64,000 nucleotides of DNA from the NCBI GenBank assembly GCA_963792445.1, contig CAWBWO010000002.1, positions 310,001-374,000 on the forward strand. Reading direction: 5' to 3'. The notes beneath the pieces were generated by a model. That model was given only the letters and a program-made list of their open reading frames with translations, was not told where the DNA came from and did no database searches. Both the position numbers and the translations under genes were made by a program. This DNA is from Rummeliibacillus sp963792445. GTDB taxonomy: Bacteria > Bacillota > Bacilli > Bacillales_A > Planococcaceae. Of the stretch, positions 52,283 through 60,798 are shown in pieces (position 1 is the stretch's first letter; every line of letters begins with the position of its first letter).

Positions 52283-52976
52283 TTGTCAATTGCGATGTAT
52301 ATCGTCTATTTTCTTGTATTAATGTTGCTACCACTTTATGCTCAGCGTAAAGTTATGAAAACGTATCAACGTTATGCAGAAGTTCGTTCTACATCTGGTA
52401 TGACAGGTGCAGAAGTGGCAAGAACGATTTTGGATAGTAATGGATTGAGTCAAGTAAGAGTATTAGAAACTTCAGGGGTTTTATCTGATTTCTATGATCC
52501 AACGAATCAAACAGTAAATCTTTCTTCACAAAATTATCATAATGCTTCAGTAGCTGGTACTGCGGTAGCAGCACACGAATGTGGACATGCAATTCAACAT
52601 AAGGAAGCATATGCTTTCTTAACATTCCGTTCTAAATTAGTACCTGCAGCTAATATTTCATCAAAGCCTATCTTGGATTTTCATCATGATTGGTATGCTA
52701 AGTTCATCAATGCGATAATTAATGCTTGTTGGTATTATACTTCTAGCTATTGGTGTACTCTTCCAAATAGTAACATTGCCTGTAGAATTTGATGCATCAA
52801 AACGTGCACTGAACCAAGTAGTATCTTTAGGTATTATCCGAAATGAAGAAGAATCTCATGCGAGAAAAGTATTGAGTGCAGCGGCTCTAACATATGTAGC
52901 AGCGGCAGCAACTGCAGTAATGGAATTATTACGATTGCTGTTAGTCTATACAGGTATGAGAAATGACGAAGAATAG
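52283..52976 (+). pseudogene. Membrane zinc metallopeptidase, YugP family, disrupted
   Basis: Membrane peptidase (PF04298 type) with zinc motif HECGH (His98, Glu99, His102) after a first membrane span. The TTG-started frame (RBS AGGAGG) is good to ISSK near 52664 and then goes out of phase, ending at 52792. The next frame restores hydrophobic segments (SWIFIMIGML; MLVGIILLAIGVLFQIVTLPVEFDASKRAL) to 52976. Two faults are visible: an extra base at about 52661-52673 (TCATCAAAGCCTATC) and an in-frame TAA at 52716. Two faults make a true pseudogene or locally poor sequence plausible. The family is clear from the HECGH and LPVEFDAS motifs. Confidence 0.8.
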
Positions 52977-52994
52977 CATAAGATAAATTGTTTT

Positions 52995-53038
52995 AAGCAT
53001 CTAGAATCTGATATAACTGATTCTAGATGCTTTTTTCT
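52995..53038 (+). terminator. Terminator after the YugP-like gene
   Basis: AAGCATCTAGAATC pairs perfectly with GATTCTAGATGCTT (14 bp), followed by T-run. Confidence 0.92.
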
Positions 53039-53077
53039 TTAACGATACTTGCAAACTTATATTTGAATATATTCAAT

Positions 53078-53114
53078 AAAAAAGAGCTCTTTAAACAATT
53101 AAGAGCTCTTTTTG
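53078..53114. terminator. Terminator of the YitT-family gene (two-way)
   Basis: AAAAAGAGCTCTT pairs with AAGAGCTCTTTTT; T-runs exist in both directions. On the minus strand it ends the gene at 53145-54011. Confidence 0.85.
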
Positions 53115-53144
53115 AACAAGTTTCATGCAATAATTGATTGAATC

Positions 53145-54011
53145 CTATTCAATTGGTTGTTTTTGATCGTCTAGCGTGAATCCTTCTCCACTAACATCAT
53201 GGACTTCTGATACAGACACGAAAGCATGTGGGTCAACTGATAACACGATACTTTTCAATTTGAACATTTCATTTTTAGCAACTACACAATAGATTACTTT
53301 GCGTTCTTCTTTTGTGTAATAGCCAAATCCTTTCAAAAAAGTTACGCCTCGGTCCATTTGCTTCGTAATACGTTCTGCAATTTCATTATTTTTATTTGAA
53401 ATAATTATAGCGCCTCTTGCTGCATATGCCCCTTCTTGTACAAAGTCAATTACTTGAGCAGTGACAAATACGCAGACTAGTGTATACATAACAGAACGGG
53501 CATCGAGGTAAGTTAGCCATGATAACAAAATGACACAAGCATCGAACATAAACATCGTTTTACCCATTGGCCATCCAAAGAATTTATTGACAAGCCGAGC
53601 AATTATATCGACGCCACCTGTTGTTCCCCCAAAGCGGAAGATGATCCCAAGGCCAACTCCCAGGAAAACTCCTGCAAACAAAGCGACAAGGAACATGTCG
53701 TCATGTAAATCAATTGGAAATTCATAAATTTGAAATACTTTCAAAAATACTGATACAGAAACGGTCCCTATAATTGTATAGGCAAATGTCTTTTTACCTA
53801 GTACACGCCAACCGATGATAAACATTGGTATATTCAGTACTAAGTTCATGATAGCAGGATCCAAATGAAATACATTGTATAAAATTAATGTAATACCATT
53901 AAATCCGCCTTCACCCAAATGATTTTGTATATTGAAATGTACAAAACCAAAACCAAAAAGTGCAGCTCCTAGTATGATAAACAAAGTATTTTTTAGTTTA
54001 ATTTTTGGCAT
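53145..54011 (-). CDS. ypjC: YitT-family membrane protein (YpjC)
   Basis: 288 aa. Five to six membrane spans in the N-terminal DUF161/YitT part (LFIILGAALFGFGFVHFNIQ; GVFLGVGLGIIFRFGGTTGGVDIIARLVNKF), then a cytoplasmic DUF2179 domain (about 215-285, GVTFLKGFGYYTKEERKVIYCVVAKNEMFKLKSIV). Function unknown; possibly small-molecule or ion transport. ATG behind AGGTGAAA. Transcribed against its neighbours; the ypjA-ypjC-dapB order is as in Bacillus, although ypjC orientation should be compared. Confidence 0.88.
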   Translation of the reverse strand: MPKIKLKNTLFIILGAALFGFGFVHFNIQNHLGEGGFNGITLILYNVFHLDPAIMNLVLNIPMFIIGWRVLGKKTFAYTIIGTVSVSVFLKVFQIYEFPIDLHDDMFLVALFAGVFLGVGLGIIFRFGGTTGGVDIIARLVNKFFGWPMGKTMFMFDACVILLSWLTYLDARSVMYTLVCVFVTAQVIDFVQEGAYAARGAIIISNKNNEIAERITKQMDRGVTFLKGFGYYTKEERKVIYCVVAKNEMFKLKSIVLSVDPHAFVSVSEVHDVSGEGFTLDDQKQPIE

Positions 54012-54354
54012 ACAATTTCACCTCATTTTAGTTGTAGAGTATAATAACGATAAGCGTGTAGAAATTTGTAAACAATTATCGAAATCATTAGGGTTAGATG
54101 ATAAAGTAGAAACTAGGTTGGGGTAAGATTTTACTTTACATGGTTTAGTTTCTAATAATCTCACACAAGAGTATATTATCATGTTTTAAGTGAATTTTGG
54201 CAACAACTATATGAGAAGGATATTTTCCCCTATTTAAATTATTTACAAAATTAAAAAGCAGTAGGCGTATAAACGAAGTGAATACCCAAACGTCTATAGT
54301 TTGAAAGTTACTACAAAAGCTGTAAATTTAATGGACTAGAAAGGAAGAAAAATA
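54012..54354. other. Spacer with a possible gene remnant
   Basis: 343 bases between ypjC and dapB. At 54029-54126 one frame reads VEYNNDKRVEICKQLSKSLGLDDKVETRLG then stops; at about 54160-54254 another reads SHTRVYYHVLSEFWQQLYEKDIFPYLNYLQN then stops. Both look coding, and no start or single frame joins them. B. subtilis has ypjD (MazG-type pyrophosphohydrolase) here, but these fragments do not resemble it. An inverted pair AGAAACTA/TAGTTTCT lies between them. Likely eroded coding DNA; identity unknown. Confidence 0.35.
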
Positions 54355-55152
54355 ATGGCAATTCGAGTTGTGATAGCAGGACCAAGAGGTAAAATGGGAC
54401 AAGAAGCAGTACATACTGTAATGAATGATGATAATATGGAGTTAGTGGCTGTATTAGATCATAAAGAAATTGCACCAAATTTGGCACAATACGAACAATT
54501 TCCAGAAAACTATAATGTCCCTGTATATACAGAATTACATACATTATTTGATGTAATTAAAGCAGATGTGTTTGTTGATTTAACAACACCAAAAGTAGGA
54601 TATGAGCATACAAAAACAGCACTTTTCGCTGGTGTACGCCCAGTAATTGGTACAACAGGATTTACCGATGGACAATTAGAAGAACTTACAAACTTAGCTA
54701 AATCGTCAGGTGTTGGATGTATCATCGCTCCTAATTTTGCTGTTGGTGCAGTTTTAATGATGAAGTTTGCACAAATGGCTGCTAGTTATTTTCCAGATGT
54801 TGAAATTATAGAAATGCATCACGATAGAAAATTAGATGCGCCTTCAGGTACCGGAGTAAAAACGGCACAATTGATTGCTGAAAATAGAGTTGCCCACAAA
54901 CAAGGCCATCCAGAAGAACATGAAAATATTGATGGAGCAAGAGGTGCAGATATTGAAGGTATGCGAATCCATAGCGTACGTTTACCGGGTCTTGTAGCAC
55001 ATCAACAAGTGCTGTTCGGTGGAACTGGTGAGCTTTTAACAATCCGTCATGATTCAATGGATCGAAAATCATTTATGACAGGTGTTAAATTATCCATTGA
55101 AAAGGTAATGGAATTAAATGAATTAGTTTATGGTTTAGAAAACATTTTATAG
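54355..55152 (+). CDS. dapB: 4-hydroxy-tetrahydrodipicolinate reductase
   Basis: NAD(P)H step of diaminopimelate/lysine synthesis; its pathway also feeds dipicolinate for spores. N-terminal VVIAGPRGKMGQEAV, then GTTGFTDGQL, IAPNFAVGAVLMMKFAQ, and active-site EMHHDRKLDAPSGTGVKTA with the His-His pair and Lys. 265 aa. ATG behind AAAGGAAG. Heads dapB-mgsA-bshA-cca-birA, closely spaced as in Bacillus. Confidence 0.96.
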   Translation: MAIRVVIAGPRGKMGQEAVHTVMNDDNMELVAVLDHKEIAPNLAQYEQFPENYNVPVYTELHTLFDVIKADVFVDLTTPKVGYEHTKTALFAGVRPVIGTTGFTDGQLEELTNLAKSSGVGCIIAPNFAVGAVLMMKFAQMAASYFPDVEIIEMHHDRKLDAPSGTGVKTAQLIAENRVAHKQGHPEEHENIDGARGADIEGMRIHSVRLPGLVAHQQVLFGGTGELLTIRHDSMDRKSFMTGVKLSIEKVMELNELVYGLENIL

Positions 55153-55170
55153 AAAGCTTGGTGCACCCTT

Positions 55171-55575
55171 ATGAAAATTGCTTTAATTGCGCATGACCAG
55201 AAAAAAGATGATATGGTGCAATTTGTGACAGCATATCGCGACATACTATCTCAACATGCATTATTTGCAACTGGTACTACTGGGCAAAGAATAATTGATG
55301 CAACAGGATTAGATGTAACAAGATTCCGTTCAGGTCCGTTAGGTGGGGACCAACAAATTGGAGCTATGGTTGCCAATAATGATATGGATATGGTTATTTT
55401 CTTCCGAGATCCATTAACAGCACAACCTCATGAACCAGATGTCTCAGCTTTGATCCGCTTAAGTGATGTTTATCAAATTCCACTTGCTACCAATATGGGT
55501 ACCGCTGAAGTATTACTAAAAGGATTACAAGAAGGATTTATCGATTGGCGTTTGATTCAAGAACGCAGAAAATAG
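55171..55575 (+). CDS. mgsA: Methylglyoxal synthase
   Basis: Converts dihydroxyacetone phosphate to methylglyoxal, a bypass under phosphate limitation. 134 aa. KIALIAHDQKKDDMV, phosphate-binding FATGTTGQRI, GPLGGDQQIG with the catalytic-region Asp, and FFRDPLTAQPHEPDVSALIRL. ATG start, 18 bases after dapB. bshA begins 17 bases downstream; bshB1, which lies between them in B. subtilis, is absent. Methylglyoxal is detoxified by bacillithiol in these bacteria, which may explain the neighbourhood. Confidence 0.96.
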   Translation: MKIALIAHDQKKDDMVQFVTAYRDILSQHALFATGTTGQRIIDATGLDVTRFRSGPLGGDQQIGAMVANNDMDMVIFFRDPLTAQPHEPDVSALIRLSDVYQIPLATNMGTAEVLLKGLQEGFIDWRLIQERRK

Positions 55576-55592
55576 AAAGGAAGTGTGGTCGG

Positions 55593-56729
55593 GTGAAAAA
55601 ATTGAAAATCGGTATTACATGTTATCCGACCGTTGGAGGCTCTGGCGTAATGGCGACTGAGCTTGGTAAAATGTTGGCAGAAAAAGGGCATGAAATTCAT
55701 TTCATCACATCTAGTATGCCATTTCGATTAAATAAAATTTACCCCAACATTTTTTTTCATGAAGTACAAGTCAATAATTATTCAGTATTTCAATATCCAC
55801 CATATGACATTGCACTTGCTAGTAAAATGTCAGATGTTATTCAAAGTGAAGGGCTAGATGTTTTACACGTTCATTATGCAATACCTCATGCAGTATGCGC
55901 AGTTTTGGCACGTGGTATGTCTGGACAAGATATTGGGATCGTTACAACATTACATGGCACAGATATTACAGTATTAGGGATTGATACTTCATTAACAAGT
56001 GCCATTAAATATGGGATTGAAAAATCAGATATTGTGACAGCTGTTTCAAACTCATTAAAACAACAAACATATGATTTAATTGAAACAAAGAAACCAATTG
56101 AAACCATCTATAATTTCGTAGATGAAAGAGAATATTATCCAAGAGATGGAAGTCAGCTCAAAAAAGATTTCGGAATTCGAGATGACGAGAAAGTATTGAT
56201 ACATGTTTCGAATTTTAGAAAAGTAAAGCATGTACCAGACGTCATTCGAACTTTTCTAAAAGTTAGAGAGACAATGCCTGCAAAATTACTATTAGTAGGC
56301 GATGGCCCAGAGAAAAATCAAATCATGCATGAAGTGAAAAAGTGTCCTTATGCTTCAGATATTTTGTTTTTAGGGAAACAAGAAAACCTTGCTGAGTTAT
56401 ACGCAATGAGTGATTTAAAATTATTAATGTCTGAGAAAGAAGCATTCGGTCTTGTATTATTAGAAGCAATGGCTTGTGGAGTGCCAGGAATTGGTACGAA
56501 TATCGGTGGCATTCCAGAAGTAATCTCTCATGGAGAAAATGGTTATATTGTTGAATTAGGAGATACAGAACAAGCTGCAGCATATGCAATTGATTTGCTA
56601 AATGATGAAACGAAACTTCAACAGTTTAGAGAACATGCTATTTTCACTGCAAATCAAAATTTCCATTCATCTAAAATTGTAGAACAATATGAAGCGCTCT
56701 ATGAAAAGGTGGCACGAAAACATGATTGA
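55593..56729 (+). CDS. bshA: N-acetyl-alpha-D-glucosaminyl L-malate synthase (bacillithiol synthesis)
   Basis: GT4 glycosyltransferase joining UDP-GlcNAc and L-malate, first step of bacillithiol. N-terminal KIGITCYPTVGGSGVMATELGK, then HVHYAIPHAVCAVLA, TTLHGTDITVLG, donor-site KEAFGLVLLEAMACGVPGIGTNIGGIPEV (Glu pair). The frame opens at 55545 inside mgsA; GTG 55593 behind AAAGGAAG gives 378 aa, near the 377 of B. subtilis. It overlaps cca by 8 bases. The product is used with YpdA (20.4 kb). Confidence 0.94.
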   Translation: MKKLKIGITCYPTVGGSGVMATELGKMLAEKGHEIHFITSSMPFRLNKIYPNIFFHEVQVNNYSVFQYPPYDIALASKMSDVIQSEGLDVLHVHYAIPHAVCAVLARGMSGQDIGIVTTLHGTDITVLGIDTSLTSAIKYGIEKSDIVTAVSNSLKQQTYDLIETKKPIETIYNFVDEREYYPRDGSQLKKDFGIRDDEKVLIHVSNFRKVKHVPDVIRTFLKVRETMPAKLLLVGDGPEKNQIMHEVKKCPYASDILFLGKQENLAELYAMSDLKLLMSEKEAFGLVLLEAMACGVPGIGTNIGGIPEVISHGENGYIVELGDTEQAAAYAIDLLNDETKLQQFREHAIFTANQNFHSSKIVEQYEALYEKVARKHD

Positions 56730-57909
56730 ACAAAAGGCATGGAAAGCAGCCTTTGATGTAATTGCATCACTTGAGAAAAATGGTTATGAAGCAGTGATCG
56801 TAGGTGGGGCTGTACGTGATTCTTTAAGAGGTCATAAAGTAAATGACGTAGATGTAGCTACGAATGCAGTACCTAGCGAGGTAAAAACAGTTTTTTCTAA
56901 TACGGTGGATGTTGGGATTTCACATGGTACTGTACTAGTTATTCATCCGATTTGTCCTGTAGAAGTGACCACATACCGTACGGAAGGCACATATCAAGAT
57001 CACCGTAGACCTGATCAAGTTCATTTTGTGTCATCTTTAGCAGAAGATTTGAAAAGACGAGATTTTACAATCAATGCTATGGCCATGTCAGGTAATCAAG
57101 AAATTATCGACTTATTTGGTGGGAAAGATGATTTACAAAATGGTGTGATCAGAGCCGTTGGTAACCCTTTGGAACGTTTTAAAGAAGATGCCTTACGAAT
57201 GCTCCGTGCTATTCGTTTTAGTGCACAACTAGGCTTTCAAATAGAGAATAATACCTTTCAAGCAATTTCTGCTCAAGCTAAGGATATTCATTTTGTAGCA
57301 GTCGAGAGAATAAAAGCAGAATTCGATAAAATCTTCATTAGCGAACATCCTGAAAATGCGATACAAAATATTCAACAATCTGGTTTAGCAGAATTTTTGC
57401 CAGGTAATTATGAGCAACATGCAGATTTCAAATCTTTCAAAGCAAACAAAGATGCGATTAAAGGTTGGGCATACTTTTGCCTATTACAACAGCCTCAAAA
57501 TATCGATATTATGCGTACTTTCAAATGTTCGAACAATGAAAAAAAACATGCATTGGAAATTATAAATGCTTATCAATCCTTAATATCCACTGGCTGGTCA
57601 AAAAAAGATTATTTTGCATTTGATTTAGAAGTATTGAAAACAGCGTTTGAATTTGCAAATAATCTTCGAAAACCGATTGCTCATTCAATAACTTTTGAAG
57701 AAATTGAAAATATGAAGTCGAATTTACCAATCCAGCAAAAATCTGATTTAGTCGTAAAAGGGCATGATTTAATCAATTGGAGCGGGCAAAAAAGTGGGCC
57801 ATGGGTAAAAGAATCGCTAGATAAAATACTTATTGAAATTCTTGAAAATCGTCTTCCAAATGAAAGACAACAAATAAAGGAATGGTTTTTAAATGAGCGT
57901 CCCGATTAA
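56722..57909 (+). CDS. cca: CCA-adding tRNA nucleotidyltransferase
   Basis: Adds CCA to tRNA 3' ends without a template. Head-domain motifs AVIVGGAVRDSLRGHKVNDVDVATNA (the Asp pair binds metal) and DLKRRDFTINAMAM; neck motif EDALRMLRAIRFSAQLGF. Candidate ATG 56722 behind AGGTGG is preferred over the upstream open codons (395 aa). It overlaps bshA by 8 and birA by 17 bases, so these genes are translationally linked. Confidence 0.95.
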   Translation: MIEQKAWKAAFDVIASLEKNGYEAVIVGGAVRDSLRGHKVNDVDVATNAVPSEVKTVFSNTVDVGISHGTVLVIHPICPVEVTTYRTEGTYQDHRRPDQVHFVSSLAEDLKRRDFTINAMAMSGNQEIIDLFGGKDDLQNGVIRAVGNPLERFKEDALRMLRAIRFSAQLGFQIENNTFQAISAQAKDIHFVAVERIKAEFDKIFISEHPENAIQNIQQSGLAEFLPGNYEQHADFKSFKANKDAIKGWAYFCLLQQPQNIDIMRTFKCSNNEKKHALEIINAYQSLISTGWSKKDYFAFDLEVLKTAFEFANNLRKPIAHSITFEEIENMKSNLPIQQKSDLVVKGHDLINWSGQKSGPWVKESLDKILIEILENRLPNERQQIKEWFLNERPD

Positions 57910-58877
57910 ATTTGAATTAATCAAACGTTTAACTGCTGCTAATGGGTTGCCAGTTTCTGGGCAACAATTAGCTGACGATCTAAACATATCAAGAACGGCT
58001 ATATGGAAACATATGAAACAATTAGAAGAAGAGGGATACAAATTTGAATCCGTTCGGAAAAAGGGGTACATTATGATTTCAACACCAGATACATTAGACC
58101 CTGCTAAAATTGCAGCAACACTTGAAACAGAAGATTTTGGCAAGAATATTATCTATGAAAAAACTTTTACTTCTACACAAACCATTGCTCATCAACATGC
58201 ACAAGAAGGAGCACCTAATGGGACTGTTGTTATTTGTGAGGATCAAACAGAAGGTAGGGGGCGCTTAATGCGTCCGTGGAAATCACAAATGGGTAAAGGA
58301 ATTTTTATGAGTATTATCTTACGCCCAGATGTTCCACCATATGAAGCACCACAGTTTACATTAGTTGCGGCTGTAGCGGTAACAAGCTGCAATCCAAGAT
58401 GTTGTAGGAATACGTCCAGATATTAAATGGCCAAATGATTTGCTAATCAATGGTTTGAAATGTACAGGTATACTAACAGAAATGCAAGCTGATCCAGATC
58501 GCGTCAATGCGATCATAATGGGGATCGGCATTAATGTAAATCACAATCCTGAGGACTTTGATGATGAGATTGCTAATATTGCAACATCTTTAAAAATAGC
58601 TTCAGGAAAACAGATTGATCGTGCAGAACTTGTGGCCAAGATTCTTTATTATTTAGAAAAATTCTGCAATCAATATATTGAAGAAGGTTTTGAAAATATA
58701 AAAGCAATCTGGGAAGAATATTCCTGTACGATCGGAAATCGTATTAAAGCAACAACTATACGTGATGTGTTTGTAGGAAAAGCTATTGGAATCACTAAGG
58801 ATGGCGTTTTACAATTACAACTAGACGATGGTTCTATAAAAGAAGTGTATTCAGCAGATATTGAACTTGAAAAATAA
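57893..58877 (+). pseudogene. birA: Biotin operon repressor / biotin-[acetyl-CoA carboxylase] ligase, frameshifted
   Basis: Bifunctional BirA: N-terminal helix-turn-helix (about 1-60, GQQLADDLNISRTAIWKHMKQLEEEGY) and biotin ligase domain with ATP-biotin motif EGRGRLMRPW and SIILRPDVP. The first frame runs out at 58426 after LVAAVAV; the next frame continues correctly AIQDVVGIRPDIKWPNDLLINGLKCTGILTEM and IGIGINVN to 58877. One extra base near 58385-58392 explains it (GTAACAAGCTGCAATC where GTAACAGCTGCAATC fits). Otherwise complete, about 327 aa if repaired. The ligase is normally essential, so an error or a second biotin ligase is implied. Confidence 0.86.
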
Positions 58878-58879
58878 TA

Positions 58880-58908
58880 TTGGCAATCGTTGTAATTCTT
58901 GTTATAGT
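58880..58908 (+). promoter_or_regulatory. Sigma-A promoter of panBCD
   Basis: TTGGCA (58880-58885) and TATAGT (58903-58908) with exactly 17 bases between them, starting just after the birA stop. Confidence 0.7.
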
Positions 58909-58914
58909 GGTATC

Positions 58915-59072
58915 ACAGGACAGTATCTTAATCGAACTGTACCTAAAGTTTACCTTTTTAAACTATAACAAAAAATATCTGCCTTGATCTTTTTAGACAG
59001 GGACGGAAGAAAACGATTCAATGTGATGATAACACAACCCTTCTGTCCATTTTTAGACAGAGGGGTTTTTTG
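58915..59072 (+). ncRNA. Structured leader (attenuator candidate) of panBCD
   Basis: About 158 bases of untranslated leader end in a terminator. Proposed pairings: ACAGT/ACTGT around 58920-58940; AGTTTA/TAAACT around 58947-58965; GGACGGAAG (59001-59009) can pair with CTTCTGTCC (59040-59048, one G-U pair), which would destroy the terminator stem formed by the same CTTCTGTC. TTTTTAGACAG occurs twice (58990 and 59050 regions). A pan RNA motif is known upstream of panB in some bacteria; I could not confirm a match. No peptide leader is seen. Confidence 0.5.
59036..59072 (+). terminator. Leader terminator upstream of panB
   Basis: AACCCTTCTGTC pairs with GACAGAGGGGTT across ATTTTTA, followed by a T-run, 30 bases before the panB start. 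Confidence 0.85.
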
Positions 59073-59101
59073 TTTTCTTCCTCGAAAAAAGGAGGAATAA
59101 G

Positions 59102-59941
59102 ATGAAAAGCACAACTGAATTTTTGAAGATGAAAGAGCGTAATGAAAAAATTGTCATGTTAACAGCGTATGACTATCCATCCGCATTGCTTGCTGAAAAC
59201 GCTAACATTGATATGATTCTTGTTGGGGATTCACTTGGAATGGTCGTATTAGGATATGATTCTACTGTAAAAGTAACTTTAGATGATATGATCCATCATG
59301 CAAAAGCAACAAGAAGAGGAGCAAAAGATACATTTATTGTCGTGGATATGCCTTTTGGTAGTTACCATGGGGATGCAACAGAAACCTTAAGAAATGGCGT
59401 TCAATTGTTTCAACAAACTGGAGCAAATGCATTAAAAGTAGAAGGTGCAGGTCCATTAATTCATTCTATAAAAACACTTATTTCAGCAGGCATTCCAATC
59501 ATTGGACATCTAGGTTTACAACCTCAATCTGCAGCTGTATTAGGCGGATATAAAGTGCAAGGAAAAACAGTGGAAGCTGCGGAGCAATTAATTAAAGATG
59601 CCTTAGAGCTTGAAGCAGCGGGTGTTTGTGCAATTGTCTTAGAATGTGTGCCTCATGAACTTGCGGGAGTTGTCGCTGATAAACTGAAAATACCTGTGAT
59701 TGGGATTGGAGCAGGGCAAGAAGTGGATGGGCAAGTATTAGTATTTCACGATGTTCTAGCTTATGGGAATCACCATGTTCCAAAATTTGTAGAAACCTTT
59801 GCAAATGCAGGAGAAACGATCATACATGGGATTGAAGCATATAGAGATGCAGTAAAACAAGGAACATTTCCTGCGCCAATTCATCAATTTACGATGTCTG
59901 AAGAAGTACTTGACCAACTCTATGGAGGAATAAAAAGATGA
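59102..59941 (+). CDS. panB: 3-methyl-2-oxobutanoate hydroxymethyltransferase
   Basis: First committed step of pantothenate synthesis (ketopantoate). TIM-barrel enzyme: MLTAYDYPSALLAENANIDMILVGDSLGMVVLGYDST (metal Asp), VVDMPFGSYHGD, LKVEGAG, GHLGLQPQSAAVLGGYKVQGK, and VIGIGAGQEVDGQVLVFHDVLA. 279 aa. ATG behind AAAGGAGG. It overlaps panC by 4 bases (ATGA). Transcription is likely attenuated in the leader. Confidence 0.96.
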   Translation: MKSTTEFLKMKERNEKIVMLTAYDYPSALLAENANIDMILVGDSLGMVVLGYDSTVKVTLDDMIHHAKATRRGAKDTFIVVDMPFGSYHGDATETLRNGVQLFQQTGANALKVEGAGPLIHSIKTLISAGIPIIGHLGLQPQSAAVLGGYKVQGKTVEAAEQLIKDALELEAAGVCAIVLECVPHELAGVVADKLKIPVIGIGAGQEVDGQVLVFHDVLAYGNHHVPKFVETFANAGETIIHGIEAYRDAVKQGTFPAPIHQFTMSEEVLDQLYGGIKR

Positions 59942-60798
59942 AAGTGATTAAAACAATCATAGAATTACAACAAGAATTAGAACTACATCGTGTAGAAAAC
60001 AAGAGTATTGCATTAGTGCCAACAATGGGTTACTTACATGATGGACATTTAACACTAGCAAAAGCTGCTAGAGAAAACAATGATGTTGTAGTCATGAGTG
60101 ATTTTGTCAATCCGACACAATTTGGTCCAAACGAAGACTATGAAAGTTATCCAAGAGATATAGAAAGAGATGAACAATTGGCAAGTAATGCGGGTGTGGA
60201 TTATTTATTTGCACCGAAAGTAGAAGAAATGTACCCTACGGATGGTGGCATTCGATTTAATGCAGGTCCAGCATCTAAAGTACTGTGTGGTGCCTCAAGA
60301 CCAATCCACTTTAACGGTGTACTACAAGTAGTATCGAAGCTTTTCCATATTGTCCAACCTACAAATGCCTATTTTGGGCAAAAAGATGCGCAACAATTGG
60401 CTTTAATTAAAATGATGGTTAGAGACTATAACTTTAATGTGAACATTTGTAGTGTACCGATAGTTCGAGAAGAAGACGGTCTAGCAAAAAGTTCTAGAAA
60501 TATCTTTTTAACAGAAGAAGAAAGAAAACAAGCACCTTTCATACAAAAAGCTTTACAACGGGCAAAAGAAGAGTTTCTAGACTCTCAAGATCAAGATAGA
60601 GCAATTCAAATCGCAAAAACTGTTATTGAAAATGAGACATCAGGCAGAATAGATTATTTAGAATTAAGAAGTTATCCAGATTTACAAGAAATCCGCCCTG
60701 ATACATCTCATTATTTACTTGCAGTAGCAGTTTATTTTGCACAAGTAAGATTAATAGATAACATTCTTTTTTCAAAAAAGGAGATAAAAAATGCTTAA
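59938..60798 (+). CDS. panC: Pantothenate synthetase
   Basis: ATP-dependent joining of pantoate and beta-alanine. Class I tRNA-synthetase-like fold: PTMGYLHDGHLTLAKAA (HIGH-type), DFVNPTQFGPNEDYESYPRD, VVSKLFHIVQPTNAYFGQKDAQQLALI, and EDGLAKSSRNIFLT (KMSKS-type). 286 aa. It overlaps panB by 4 and panD by 8 bases. Confidence 0.96.
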   Translation: MKVIKTIIELQQELELHRVENKSIALVPTMGYLHDGHLTLAKAARENNDVVVMSDFVNPTQFGPNEDYESYPRDIERDEQLASNAGVDYLFAPKVEEMYPTDGGIRFNAGPASKVLCGASRPIHFNGVLQVVSKLFHIVQPTNAYFGQKDAQQLALIKMMVRDYNFNVNICSVPIVREEDGLAKSSRNIFLTEEERKQAPFIQKALQRAKEEFLDSQDQDRAIQIAKTVIENETSGRIDYLELRSYPDLQEIRPDTSHYLLAVAVYFAQVRLIDNILFSKKEIKNA

